From contig MABD01000037.1 in NCBI GenBank assembly GCA_002162955.1, forward strand, positions 410,031 to 474,030: a DNA stretch of 64,000 bases, written 5' to 3'. How positions within the stretch are numbered: position 1 is the first letter of the stretch; each line of letters starts with the position of its first letter. The notes beneath the pieces are model-generated. The model searched no databases. It saw nothing but the letters and a program-made list of their open reading frames with translations, and was not told the DNA's origin. A program made the position numbers and the translations under genes. Of this stretch, positions 1 through 8,849 are shown piece by piece. Source of the DNA: Gammaproteobacteria bacterium 45_16_T64. Its GTDB lineage: Bacteria; Pseudomonadota; Gammaproteobacteria; Pseudomonadales; Ketobacteraceae.

Positions 1-137
1 ATGCCTTTCACTTTTGCAGGATTTAACCGCAGTTCTGTAGCATTTGCCGTCGTCGATAAGCACATCAAAGCTGCCAACAAAATCAGCAAGCTTATCCGTA
101 CGTTGATCAACCACTCTCTTGTCTCTGTATTCGACAT
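1..137 (-). CDS. Secreted protein, N-terminal part only (runs off left edge)
   Basis: An open frame on the minus strand starts with ATG at 137-135 and is still open at base 1. It has a good ribosome site (GGGAGA, seven bases before the ATG). The 45 residues seen form a signal peptide: a charged start (MSNTETREWL), a hydrophobic core (SLLILLAALMCLS) and a likely cleavage after ANA. It starts 71 bases after the stop of the flavin reductase gene and shares its strand, so it is probably the next gene of that redox operon. The mature protein begins TELRLNPAKVKG. Too little remains to name a family. I am confident it is a real exported protein, but its function is open. Confidence 0.7.
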   Translation of the reverse strand, partial: MSNTETREWLINVRISLLILLAALMCLSTTANATELRLNPAKVKG

Positions 138-208
138 AAAATAGTCTCCCGTGCTATTTGATGTAATTTTATTTCTTAATGTTCTTTCGATTTTCTCTCA
201 ACATGTCG

Positions 209-1480
209 TTATGCATTTAGCCGTAATTTTGTTTTTGGAACCGCAATACAAGGCAGGCAAGAACCTTTCTCCACTGCACTGTCGGGGTCCTCGATGTAAC
301 CCACTTCACCTTCTAGCACAGCAGTCAAACATGTGCCGCAACTACCCGCTCGACACCCATTCTCAATGGATACTCCTGCCGCTTCCGCTGCCTCCAATAG
401 CGTTCCCGATTCTTCACTCCAATCAATTTTTTTATCCGATACACCAAAGGTAACAGGAATAGAAGTACCACTTTTTGCCGGTAGCGCTTCTGTTTTCGTT
501 ACCCTTCTATTTAACGTCGCGGGCCCAAAGGATTCAAAATGTATCCTATCGGCATTCACGTCTGCATCATGTAAACCAGACACAATGGAATCCATCATCG
601 GCCCAGGTCCACATACATAGAAATCTGCTGCCATAGGTGCGCCCAACTGTTCGATAGCATCACAGGTTATATGGCCATGATTGCTATCACCCTCCTCCCG
701 TAAACCGTATATTCCTGGTTCGCTAAAAAAGCTATGCCAATGGACGTTGCTATTATTTTGCGTAATCTCTTGAAGGTACTCAGCCATGATTAACTGACGT
801 ACATTGGGGACACCATAGAATAGCCACACTTCGCGTTTGCTTTTCTTTTGAATCAAAGTATTTAGCATCGATAACATCGGTGTTATGCCGACACCACCGG
901 CAATCAGCACGACAGGGGTTTTCTCTGTCATATCTAACCAGAACTTACCTGCAGGTGCCTTCGCGTCAAGAATATCGCCTTCTTCTATGGACCGATGAAA
1001 GTAGCTAGAGGACACACCATCAACGACGTCCTGTACCACGGTACCATCGGCAGCTAGAGGCGCTATTTGTAATTTTATAGACACCCGATAATAGTCAGTT
1101 TGTGCTCCGCTATCCGATAGCGAATAACAACGAATAACGGGTTTACTGATACCCGGTACTTTTAATTTAAACGTTAAATATTGCCCGGGAGAAAATATTG
1201 GCAACGGTTTTCCGTCATGGGGAACCAAATAAAATGATTTGATCACACTGTTTTCGCTAACGATCGACTGCACCCGAAATTTCCGCCAACCAGACCACGC
1301 CCACTCAATGCCATCGCCTTTAACGTTCTTGGCGACAATACCTTCTACCTGCTTTTCCAGTACCGCTTGCTCCAGGGCAAATACACGACTATTTCTCCGG
1401 ATTCGTCGCATTTGCTCATATACAAACAATACAAGTTGAACACTCACAATGATAAGGATGCCTATTCCGAGATAGTACAC
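209..1480 (-). CDS. Membrane-anchored FAD/NAD(P) and 2Fe-2S oxidoreductase
   Basis: Predicted single-electron-splitting reductase: it would take electrons from NAD(P)H to FAD and then to a plant-type 2Fe-2S centre. In order it has an N-terminal membrane segment (residues 4-22), an FAD-binding barrel with RCYS (117-120), an NAD(P)-binding domain with GGVGITP (195-201) and CGPGPM (290-295), and a C-terminal ferredoxin domain with CRAGSCGTC (376-384) plus a final cysteine near 408-411. This order matches phenol-hydroxylase/Hmp-type reductases joined to a ferredoxin. The membrane anchor is less usual and would place it at the inner membrane facing the cytoplasm. It lies 15 bases downstream of the beta-barrel gene and the cytochrome gene, which suggests it feeds electrons into that module. 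The direct partner is inferred. Confidence 0.85.
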   Translation of the reverse strand: MYYLGIGILIIVSVQLVLFVYEQMRRIRRNSRVFALEQAVLEKQVEGIVAKNVKGDGIEWAWSGWRKFRVQSIVSENSVIKSFYLVPHDGKPLPIFSPGQYLTFKLKVPGISKPVIRCYSLSDSGAQTDYYRVSIKLQIAPLAADGTVVQDVVDGVSSSYFHRSIEEGDILDAKAPAGKFWLDMTEKTPVVLIAGGVGITPMLSMLNTLIQKKSKREVWLFYGVPNVRQLIMAEYLQEITQNNSNVHWHSFFSEPGIYGLREEGDSNHGHITCDAIEQLGAPMAADFYVCGPGPMMDSIVSGLHDADVNADRIHFESFGPATLNRRVTKTEALPAKSGTSIPVTFGVSDKKIDWSEESGTLLEAAEAAGVSIENGCRAGSCGTCLTAVLEGEVGYIEDPDSAVEKGSCLPCIAVPKTKLRLNA

Positions 1481-1495
1481 AGTGGGCCCGTCCTA

Positions 1496-2905
1496 TTAGA
1501 GTTTCACTTGTAGCTCGATTCGCGAGCCGTATTCAGTATCATCCAAATCTTCTACCCATGTGGTATACCCATCAATCTGGATAAACGCTCGACGACCGAT
1601 GGCTTGCTGAATACGCAACGCAACGCCGTGCTCATCACGTAGTTCATCTCGATTTTCAAATCTTGCACCCGCCTCAATTACTATCTGAGTACGGGATTTA
1701 AAAAATTTCTGATAACCCAATGTTAGACCTGACGCTCGCTGTGCATTATTGCTCAATGGTGCTGGATAGGTTCCTATGCCCTGTGCGGCATACAAGATAC
1801 CGGTACGCCCTAACACTCCACCGGTAAGTGGCCCCCTTGCCGCTGAGGTATAATCATCAATTGCAACAAATGCGTTGGCGTAAATATTGTCATGGGTACG
1901 GGACGGCACCCAGGAAAGCTCCGCAAACAGTATCATGCCATTATCAGACTGCTGTGTGACATCACCGATGGCTTTTGATGCTACGACTCTAAACGCTGAG
2001 TTTAGTTTTCCGAATCGTTGTATTGCTTCTCCCCCGATATTCAACAGGTCCCCAGCGTCTTCTCCAGTGACATACACCATATCCACGTTATAGGTACTAC
2101 TGGACGTATCTAACTGATTGAACCAACCCACGAGCTTGCTATCATCAATATCATCGTTGGTATGGCGTTCGATCTCATCAATACCCACAAAAAGGCTACT
2201 GCGCCAATTCACCAAGTGTGGAAAGCCTTTCAGCCGAATATTATTTTTGCTTAGGCCAAACCCATCTATCGAATCATTTACCATGAAACCATCCATAAAT
2301 AGTATTTGTTGTCGCCCAATACTGAAGCCAATATCGTTGGGTGTGCTATCAAAGTAATCGATATTCGGAAACAGTTCTGCGAAGTCACCCTCAAAGAAAA
2401 ACGTATCGATTTCCGTATTGGTTTCATCGATGCTTTCTTTGAGAACATCGGGTTCGTAAATTTCTCCGGTGAATTGCCCATTGTCTCTATCGTGAAGCGG
2501 TGTCAGGCCCAACAAAATTCGCTCAGTACCGGTCAACTGCAGGTTAGCAAATAGATCTAAGCGATTGGCCCATTCCACCACCGCTTCGGCGTTTTCCTGT
2601 GCCCCTCTATAGGTTTGGTACGCGCTTCTAAACGTCCCATACACCCATAACGAGGGGCTCCATACCGCCCCGGTTGGCAAAGTGAATCCTGGCTCTATAT
2701 TTCCTGTTCCCAAAAAGTCAGCACCCAATTCAATGATCGGTGCTGTGCGCTGGGGTAAATCATCATCTGATAGGTACTTTCCGGGTTCACGGGATAAAGT
2801 TGGATAATCATCAGAAAAACCCGGCACACTTAAGCAGAGAAGACATAGCCCCACAGTCCATACCAAACGCTTTTCTATAAAATCCGTTACCGGTTCCAAT
2901 CTCAC
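1496..2905 (-). CDS. Probable outer-membrane beta-barrel protein
   Basis: Exported protein of 469 residues with a long signal peptide (hydrophobic core near residues 14-28, cleavage near GFS). The rest alternates short polar and hydrophobic stretches with many aromatic girdle residues and repeated strand-turn-strand patterns, as in porin-like barrels; there are no helical membrane segments. The start is a GTG at 2905, supported by AAGGA eight bases upstream. Just after the signal peptide it has LSDDDL (residues 45-50), a motif repeated in the acidic region of the upstream cytochrome. It lies 24 bases after that cytochrome gene and 15 before the flavin reductase, so the three are probably one transcript. 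Role inferred: outer-membrane partner or pore for the cytochrome. I do not recognise a named family. Confidence 0.6.
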   Translation of the reverse strand: MRLEPVTDFIEKRLVWTVGLCLLCLSVPGFSDDYPTLSREPGKYLSDDDLPQRTAPIIELGADFLGTGNIEPGFTLPTGAVWSPSLWVYGTFRSAYQTYRGAQENAEAVVEWANRLDLFANLQLTGTERILLGLTPLHDRDNGQFTGEIYEPDVLKESIDETNTEIDTFFFEGDFAELFPNIDYFDSTPNDIGFSIGRQQILFMDGFMVNDSIDGFGLSKNNIRLKGFPHLVNWRSSLFVGIDEIERHTNDDIDDSKLVGWFNQLDTSSSTYNVDMVYVTGEDAGDLLNIGGEAIQRFGKLNSAFRVVASKAIGDVTQQSDNGMILFAELSWVPSRTHDNIYANAFVAIDDYTSAARGPLTGGVLGRTGILYAAQGIGTYPAPLSNNAQRASGLTLGYQKFFKSRTQIVIEAGARFENRDELRDEHGVALRIQQAIGRRAFIQIDGYTTWVEDLDDTEYGSRIELQVKL

Positions 2906-2929
2906 TACCTCATTCCTTCACGTTCGACA

Positions 2930-4873
2930 TTAACGAATCTTGATAAATTCAACTTTTTCCCAGATCACCTGATGGCCATCCACTAGATTTTTCGCCACTT
3001 CATGGGCTGACATGCCGTAGTCAAACCCAACGCTGGATACTTCCTTTACTAAATTAACGGGCACTGCCGCTGATTTTAATTTGTAGGTCAGCACCAAATC
3101 TCGGTAACCCGCCAATTGCTTGCGTGTCACTTCATAGCGGGCAATGCGATTCGCGAGCGGCGGTATCGTTAGTCGATGCTTTCGAGCACCGCCAGGCTGC
3201 CCGGTCAACATCAGTGATCGTGTAAAGGGGCGAACAAAAGGTAATACGTCTATCGATTCGTTAACGGCCAATACCTGCTCCCTTTCCCCGCCTCGGTTGT
3301 TACGGGTCAAGAATTTTGACTGCAACGAAAATAGGTAAGTATCCAATTCGAAATTGGCATCATGAACAAAACTGGAATGACTATCACGTAAATCCCCATT
3401 GGGATCTAAATGCCCTGATTGAAACAGCATATCGCCATCTCGACTGGTAAGATTTACCTCTAGCCACACTAGACGTTCCGCATCAAAACCCGTCGGTACA
3501 TTATGTCCATCCGTTCCATTTCTTACCTCGATATCAAATATCAACCCATTTTTACTTTGTTCAACCACCTCGACATTTTCCATTTTGTAGCCATTGCGCA
3601 AAACTTCTAGTCGTTTCGTCTCGGCCCAATCCAGCAATAGCTTCTGCTCTTCAATAATCGCGCGCGCATCATAGCGATCATCAATGGAGCGCCAACGATC
3701 AGGAAACTCTTTGTCTTCATCGACCAGCCCTTCAAAACCATCCGTGCCCCACCCTTCGTCGACATTAAAGTCCAGCCACTCTTGTAATGTTGCCATTTCC
3801 GCCGCTTTGGCATTATGCGGAAATATACCAGGATGAATCACCGAGTAATCTGGACCCGCGAAAAAGTGATTGGTGATTTTTCTACTTTTGGTTGGTACAC
3901 CACCCACAATAGCGGCGGGCCCAGTCTTGTAACCGGATACCACTCCTTGCACCAACCCCATATGACAATCCTGGCAACTCTCACCACGTGCAGCGGCAGG
4001 AGAATTTTTGTATTCAGAAAAGGCTTCCTCTAAACGAAAGCCACTAAATAGATTCACATCATGACAGGAGCCGCAAAACTGTGATGTCTTCAATTGAGGG
4101 AAATGGCCAATCTCGGTATGTATTTTACGTCCCGACTCCTCAGCATCTGTCACCACACGGTATTTGTGGCGGTTATCCAATACTCGCTCCAGCTCTTCAC
4201 CGCCAGATGGACCATACCCTTTCGTTAACAAGTCCCCCTCCACCAACGCAATGCGGCCTGATACTTTTCCGTAAGGTTGATTCACTCGATGACACACCAC
4301 ACACGTAATGCCTTCTCTGGAGGTGGGGTGACGCTCTAGATTAGAGGCATAGGTGGACTCGCCAAAATTCATGCCCACCTGGTTATGGCAACGAATACAA
4401 AAATCACCATTGGTACCGTTAGTTAATTCATTGATTTTATTCTGCATTGCCATATAGATTGGGCTCAATTGAGCATAGGCATGCTGAGAGACAGACCACT
4501 CTTTATAATGTTGTTCGTGACACACCTTGCAGGTATTGGCCGAGGGGTAGCGACTTTCTGCAAAAAGTGCCAGATGGGCTTTTCCTGCTTCTTCTTTTTT
4601 CTTTGCCGATGCACTTGCAGAAGGCCCGTCGTCGTCCGACACATCATCATCGGACAACTCTGTTAGATCATCGTCGGATAACTCCTCCGTTAAGCTATCC
4701 GACTCTTCCACCAGTTCATCATCCGATAGCTCACCATCCAATAACAGTGCGTCATCAGACACAAGCTCATCATCTGCATAACTGATCGTTACCGAACCGG
4801 AAAAAACCGCGAGCAACAAAAGTACACTGGAAACAAGGTAATATTTACGAAAGAAGATTGTAGTTTTTTGCAT
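2930..4873 (-). CDS. Pentahaem c-type cytochrome, c554-like, secreted
   Basis: Five CXXCH haem sites are visible (CKVCH, CIRCH, CVVCH, CGSCH and CQDCH, at residues 126, 170, 202, 278 and 311 counted from an upstream GTG at 4906). The preferred start is the ATG at 4873, which directly precedes a signal peptide (MQKTTIFFRKYY, then a hydrophobic core ending near SYA). Between signal peptide and haems lies about 50 residues of acidic repeat built on LSDDDL/LSDDEL. The haem region resembles the cytochrome c554 group of multihaem proteins; the C-terminal 300 residues carry no haem and look beta-rich. It should act in the periplasm or at the outer membrane. The genes downstream (beta-barrel, flavin reductase) suggest an electron-transfer chain. 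Substrate unknown; five haems are too few for an MtrA-type conduit. Confidence 0.85.
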   Translation of the reverse strand: MQKTTIFFRKYYLVSSVLLLLAVFSGSVTISYADDELVSDDALLLDGELSDDELVEESDSLTEELSDDDLTELSDDDVSDDDGPSASASAKKKEEAGKAHLALFAESRYPSANTCKVCHEQHYKEWSVSQHAYAQLSPIYMAMQNKINELTNGTNGDFCIRCHNQVGMNFGESTYASNLERHPTSREGITCVVCHRVNQPYGKVSGRIALVEGDLLTKGYGPSGGEELERVLDNRHKYRVVTDAEESGRKIHTEIGHFPQLKTSQFCGSCHDVNLFSGFRLEEAFSEYKNSPAAARGESCQDCHMGLVQGVVSGYKTGPAAIVGGVPTKSRKITNHFFAGPDYSVIHPGIFPHNAKAAEMATLQEWLDFNVDEGWGTDGFEGLVDEDKEFPDRWRSIDDRYDARAIIEEQKLLLDWAETKRLEVLRNGYKMENVEVVEQSKNGLIFDIEVRNGTDGHNVPTGFDAERLVWLEVNLTSRDGDMLFQSGHLDPNGDLRDSHSSFVHDANFELDTYLFSLQSKFLTRNNRGGEREQVLAVNESIDVLPFVRPFTRSLMLTGQPGGARKHRLTIPPLANRIARYEVTRKQLAGYRDLVLTYKLKSAAVPVNLVKEVSSVGFDYGMSAHEVAKNLVDGHQVIWEKVEFIKIR

Positions 4874-5036
4874 GCGAGTACCATCAATAATTCTATAGAT
4901 CGACACCCCAATGGCTACTCGATTTAAAGCGACACGTTACGTTTAACTGTAATTTAAATCGCTGATAAATCAATCGAATGACCCCATTCTCCTCATTGTT
5001 TTCATAGTTTATAGAATTGTTAGAAATCGCCTTCTT

Positions 5037-5068
5037 AGTGTAAGGAGGACTATAGTCCTCCTTACACT
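5037..5068. repeat. Perfect 32-bp palindrome
   Basis: AGTGTAAGGAGGACTA is followed directly by its exact reverse complement. It sits 15 bases beyond the stop of the secreted-protein gene (minus strand) and about 165 bases upstream of the cytochrome start. It could be the terminator of the former or an operator for the latter. There is no T-run after it on the minus strand; TTTT follows only on the plus strand, so a standard intrinsic terminator is not well supported. Confidence 0.9.
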
Positions 5069-5083
5069 TTTGAAACCTATGGC

Positions 5084-6379
5084 TTATTTCGGACTGCTGA
5101 CATTAATGGCCGGTAACGTTCGTAAAGCGCTGGTAAAGTCTTCTGGCTCCCCTTCGTACCCGTTACTCAAATGAATATTCACCGTGAAACCAAAAAAACC
5201 ACTGGGTGGCAAGGTATGCATAAGATATCCCGCTACAGGTAACTGGCCTGGGAAGCGCTCGGGGGGATCGAGAATATCCTTTTCATCGTTGTAGTAAAAT
5301 GAGATTTCTTGCTCACGCTCGCTATTAAACGTAAAGAAAGCTGCAAAATCTAAGTTTCTCTGGGTGTCCGCCCAGATCCAGTTGTTGTCGATAGATATAC
5401 CATGTTCAATATGCGCCTTTTCAATATCATCCATATGACCGTCCGTGATCGCAGGCTGCTTGGGTCCAGAGGCTGTTCGAATTTCTGTGCCAAATAACCG
5501 GTTCCCCTCTAGCGCCATTCGGATCTTAGGATCAACCAGCATCTTGCGGCGAGCGGCGGGCAAAATGGCTCTTGCATCATAAAGCAATGAGTTAGGATAA
5601 TGGTGCAACTGCAAACTCACCTTAACAAACGGTAATTTTAGAAACCAAAAGATCAATTCCATTTGAGTGGTGGTGCGGATGGGGCCTATACGCTCACCCT
5701 TAGCCTGGGCAATCAAATCCTCATTATTGAGTTCCAACGTCACCATATTGGTCAGAACCCCGGTATTTAATCGGATTTTTAATGCGTCAAACGGGTTCTC
5801 ATCACCATCATAATTGACGATGGAAAAATCATCCCAATTAAGATTATTCTCTTTGTTGTAAGTGATTGAATAGAAGTCAGTTTCTACTAACGCTTCGTCC
5901 GCGCTATACCTGACATACTGCTCATCAGAACGAAGTCGCGACCCTTCCACCAAGTAGGCGTAGCGCTGACTACCGTTTTTGTCGGTGAGGGTGATCTCAT
6001 GAATGATTTTTCCGTCATAACGATGGCGTGAGCGATAACGCTCACCGGCGTCTTTATTGATAAACAGCAGTTTATCTTCTTCATCAAACACACCTTCGGT
6101 TCCTACCAAGGGTACGTCCCAGCCTTCAAAATAGACTGCACCGCCTTCATTATATTCATCTATCTGAAAGGGGATCGGCTCCATTTCATCATCAATCACT
6201 GCCGCTAAGGAATACTGCTTGATAGGATTGCCTAACACCTGGGGCAAATCCACACCATCGATCATGATTGCTTTGAATGCGTCCACTGCGCTTAATCGCG
6301 CGCTGCCTTCCGCGACCTGACTACTAAATACCACAAGGAAAAATAGACTCTTTTTCCAAGACGCCTTAACACTATCCAT
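5084..6379 (-). CDS. Secreted protein of unknown function, paralogue of 52225-53538
   Basis: A 431-residue exported protein with a signal peptide (residues 1-26) and no membrane segments after it. It is clearly homologous along its whole length to the 437-residue protein at 52225-53538; about half the positions match by eye. Shared blocks include DGxDxxQxLG, EPIPFQIDEYNEGGA, GWDVPL, RLRSDEQYVRYS, ALVETDFYS, GERIGPIR, HHYP, RTASGP and PERFPGQLP. The pattern suggests a beta-rich periplasmic or surface protein. No catalytic motif is recognised. The ATG follows AAGGGAAACCT. It precedes the cytochrome operon but is separated by 210 bases and a palindrome, so co-transcription is uncertain. Function unknown; gene reality is certain because of the conserved paralogue. 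Confidence 0.8.
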   Translation of the reverse strand: MDSVKASWKKSLFFLVVFSSQVAEGSARLSAVDAFKAIMIDGVDLPQVLGNPIKQYSLAAVIDDEMEPIPFQIDEYNEGGAVYFEGWDVPLVGTEGVFDEEDKLLFINKDAGERYRSRHRYDGKIIHEITLTDKNGSQRYAYLVEGSRLRSDEQYVRYSADEALVETDFYSITYNKENNLNWDDFSIVNYDGDENPFDALKIRLNTGVLTNMVTLELNNEDLIAQAKGERIGPIRTTTQMELIFWFLKLPFVKVSLQLHHYPNSLLYDARAILPAARRKMLVDPKIRMALEGNRLFGTEIRTASGPKQPAITDGHMDDIEKAHIEHGISIDNNWIWADTQRNLDFAAFFTFNSEREQEISFYYNDEKDILDPPERFPGQLPVAGYLMHTLPPSGFFGFTVNIHLSNGYEGEPEDFTSALRTLPAINVSSPK

Positions 6380-6495
6380 AGGTTTCCCTTCTCTTTTTTC
6401 TTATTCATCCATTGATAATAGCAGTATGTTACAAACATTCCTCCAAACTAACCCCTATAGCTACCGCTACCTGGCGACCATAATGTACATGCAAA

Positions 6496-6529
6496 TAAAA
6501 AGGGCGAAGTCTTTCGACTCCGCCCTTTT
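6496..6529 (-). terminator. Intrinsic terminator of the cold-shock gene
   Basis: Read on the minus strand, GGGCGGAGTC, a GAAA loop and GACTTCGCCC are followed by TTTTTATTT. This is a strong hairpin with a tetraloop and U-tract, about 60 bases after the cspA-like stop codon. The A-rich flank on the other side would let it work in both directions. Confidence 0.85.
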
Positions 6530-6586
6530 CGTCAACCTACATGACACGTCATGTAAGTCGCGTTGTAATAACTAACCAAAGGTTAA

Positions 6587-6793
6587 TTAAAGTACAACGA
6601 TGTTCTCTGCTTGAGGTCCTTTCTGACCTTGAGTAACAGTGAACTCAACTTTCTGGCCTTCAACCAAAGTTTTGAAGCCAGAACCGCTGATAGCGCTGAA
6701 GTGTGCAAACACGTCAGGACCAGATTCTTGCTCGATAAAACCAAAACCTTTAGATTCGTTGAACCACTTAACTGTACCAGTTGTAGTAGACAT
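6587..6793 (-). CDS. Cold-shock protein, CspA family
   Basis: A 68-residue single cold-shock domain, full length for the family. It has the RNP1-type KGFGFIEQ and an RNP2-type VFAHFSAI, beginning with [15 protein letters not shown]. Such proteins bind single-stranded RNA or DNA and act as RNA chaperones in the cytoplasm. The gene stands alone, with its own promoter (TTGACT and TATAAT, 16 bases apart) and its own terminator. The predicted leader is about 150 bases, the length typical of cold-regulated csp mRNAs. Which paralogue (cspA, C, D or E type) cannot be settled from sequence alone, nor can cold induction. Confidence 0.95.
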   Translation of the reverse strand: MSTTTGTVKWFNESKGFGFIEQESGPDVFAHFSAISGSGFKTLVEGQKVEFTVTQGQKGPQAENIVVL

Positions 6794-7315
6794 TATGCAT
6801 ATCCTATTCTTTAAGAGTAATTTGTAGCCAATTTTTTATTTGGGCCGTTGTTGGCTGGAAGTGCTGCCATTACTTATTGAAAACAGAACGAGGACTATAC
6901 ATGACATCGAAACGGTAAACATAAATATAAGACGTACTTTCAAGCTCATTGAATTATAACTAGGTTTATCCGGTAGTCAACGTCAAATACAACTACTCAC
7001 GTGACAATTTTAAAACACCCGAAAATGGCGCTATCCCACGGGTTTCGCGGCCTAAATAGGTTGTTTTTTCTCCAAGTGAAGCGAAGGTCAGCGATTTTTC
7101 ATCAAATATATTGTCAACTCGGAGCAAAAGGATACACGAAGCCCACCCCGTATATCACTGCGTTACCATAATTAGAGCCTCATTTCCCCCATCCCCCTAA
7201 GCATTCTCGGGCTCACTGCCCCCGTTGTATAGCTCTTAGCCAAGTTATCCTGTAAGCTGCACGCCCTTCAATACCCCCGCGCCGACCTTTATTGCGCCCA
7301 TACAGAGATAATCCC
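6794..7315. other. Divergent intergenic region between cold-shock and helicase genes
   Basis: This 520-base stretch holds no convincing gene. Its left part is the minus-strand promoter and long 5' leader of the cold-shock gene (about 6794-6980). The right part must hold the plus-strand promoter of the RhlE-type helicase, but I see no clear -35/-10 pair for it. The two divergent genes are both RNA-remodelling proteins often linked to cold growth. Confidence 0.6.
6953..6980 (-). promoter_or_regulatory. Sigma-70 promoter of the cold-shock gene
   Basis: On the minus strand TTGACT (6980-6975) and TATAAT (6958-6953) are spaced by 16 bases. The -10 box is a perfect consensus and the -35 differs at one position. 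Transcription would start near 6946, giving a 5' leader of about 150 bases before the ATG at 6793. Confidence 0.8.
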
Positions 7316-8581
7316 ATGAGTTTCGAATCCTTAGGCCTGTCCGAGCCCATTTTGAAAGCAGTTGCCGAAAAAGGCTACGAAACCCCTTCTCCGATTCAGG
7401 CACAATCTATTCCTGCCGTACTTCAGGGTAAAGATGTGATGGCCGCCGCTCAAACGGGAACGGGTAAGACTGCAGGGTTCACGCTGCCTTTATTAGAAGG
7501 GCTTATCGACGGTGAGCGCGCGCAAGCAAACCAAGTACGGGTATTGATACTGACCCCGACTCGCGAACTTGCCGCTCAAGTCCATGAAAGCGTAGAGACC
7601 TATGGTCAACACCTGCCGCTGCGCTCCGCCGTAGTCTTCGGCGGCGTTAAAATTAACCCTCAAATGATGAAACTACGTAAGGGGGTTGACGTTCTCGTGG
7701 CAACACCCGGGCGACTACTGGATTTGTATAATCAAAAGGCAGTCCGATTCAAGCAACTAGAAGTCCTGGTATTAGATGAAGCCGATCGTATGCTCGATAT
7801 GGGTTTTATCCACGATATCCGAAAAATCCTTGCCGCATTGCCTAAGCAACGCCAGAACCTGATGTTCTCTGCGACCTTTTCCCAGGATATTCGCAAGCTT
7901 GCCAAAACCATCGTTAACGATCCGGTTGAAATTTCAGTAACACCAAGAAACTCCACTGCAAAGTCAGTAAAGCAGTGGATTCACCCAGTCGACAAGAAAC
8001 AGAAGTCGCCGTTGCTAACCAAATTGATTCTCGAACACAAATGGCAGCAAGTATTGGTCTTCTCCAAGACCAAACACGGGGCAAACAAACTGACACGTCA
8101 GTTGGAAGATGCAGGTATTAATGCTGCCGCTATCCACGGCAACAAGAGCCAGGGAGCACGTACCAAAGCGCTCGCGGCCTTTAAAGATGGCTCTGTGCGA
8201 GCTTTGGTCGCCACTGATATTGCTGCTCGCGGTATCGATATTGATCAACTTCCACAAGTGGTCAACTTTGATTTACCGAATGTTCCAGAGGATTACGTCC
8301 ACCGCATCGGTCGTACCGGTCGCGCTGGATCCACCGGGCAGGCAGTATCTCTGGTATGTGCCGATGAATTTAAGCAACTCTCTGACATCGAAAGGCTAAT
8401 TAATGCCGAGCTTACGCGAGAAATCGTGCCTGGGTTTGATCCAACTCACAGCCTGCCACCTTCTCGAGTGAATCAAAAAGCGAAGAAACCTAAGAAGCCT
8501 AAGAAACCTAAAGTTGGCCACCGGGACGGACAGCGCCCTGCGACAAAAGCCCAAGAACAGAAGCGAGCCAGCCGTAAATAG
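7316..8581 (+). CDS. rhlE: DEAD-box ATP-dependent RNA helicase, RhlE type
   Basis: RNA helicase with both RecA-like domains complete. Motifs seen in order: PTPIQ-like Q motif (SPIQAQ), AQTGTGKT (Walker A), [24 protein letters not shown], then [10 protein letters not shown] and [10 protein letters not shown]. The C-terminal tail is short and very basic, with repeated [10 protein letters not shown], as usual for RhlE-group proteins. I start it at the ATG at 7316 ([13 protein letters not shown]), which matches the family N-terminus; an in-frame ATG at 7292 would add eight residues not usually present. It would unwind short RNA duplexes in ribosome assembly or mRNA decay. It is divergent from the cold-shock gene and followed by a weak hairpin. 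Confidence 0.92.
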   Translation: MSFESLGLSEPILKAVAEKGYETPSPIQAQSIPAVLQGKDVMAAAQTGTGKTAGFTLPLLEGLIDGERAQANQVRVLILTPTRELAAQVHESVETYGQHLPLRSAVVFGGVKINPQMMKLRKGVDVLVATPGRLLDLYNQKAVRFKQLEVLVLDEADRMLDMGFIHDIRKILAALPKQRQNLMFSATFSQDIRKLAKTIVNDPVEISVTPRNSTAKSVKQWIHPVDKKQKSPLLTKLILEHKWQQVLVFSKTKHGANKLTRQLEDAGINAAAIHGNKSQGARTKALAAFKDGSVRALVATDIAARGIDIDQLPQVVNFDLPNVPEDYVHRIGRTGRAGSTGQAVSLVCADEFKQLSDIERLINAELTREIVPGFDPTHSLPPSRVNQKAKKPKKPKKPKVGHRDGQRPATKAQEQKRASRK

Positions 8582-8627
8582 TGTAGATTGGCAGTTTTCA
8601 CACCTATTCCCGTATTCTGCAACATCG

Positions 8628-8656
8628 CTGAAGCCCACTATTTACAAGGGCTTCAG
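8628..8656 (+). terminator. Possible terminator after the helicase gene
   Basis: CTGAAGCCC and GGGCTTCAG form a nine-pair stem with an 11-base loop, 47 bases after the helicase stop. The tail (TCTCCTCT) is only moderately T-rich, so it may be a weak or Rho-assisted terminator. Confidence 0.4.
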
Positions 8657-8849
8657 TCTCCTCTACGATATACACCAAAACTATTAGAGCACACCTGTTC
8701 ACTCAAGAGCAATGCGCTGCTACTATAGCGCTACTATTATAGCGCCCATCTATCAGTCGCATTTTGAGCACTCATAGTGAGCACCCGTCTGGAATAGTTC
8801 ACCTGTAATATGCCACCGGTGTAAACCGAGAAATCTTAGGAGAGACCTC

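Noticed and set aside
4625-4774. Regularly repeated DNA that might look like a repeat array
   Set aside because: The units are in frame and encode acidic residues; there are no unique spacers or cas genes, so it is not CRISPR.
4447-4785. A 112-codon plus-strand frame rich in His and Pro
   Set aside because: It is antisense to the acidic repeat and haem region of the cytochrome; the odd composition comes from reading the Asp/Ser repeats backwards.
2930-4873. Assignment of the cytochrome as an MtrA-type decahaem conduit
   Set aside because: Only five CXXCH sites are present and the haem spacing looks c554-like; the barrel partner is not clearly MtrB-like.
8718-8745. Short direct repeat (CTACTATAGCG-like) upstream of the unknown helical gene
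   Set aside because: Only two imperfect copies in a non-coding gap; no link to a mobile element or known site.
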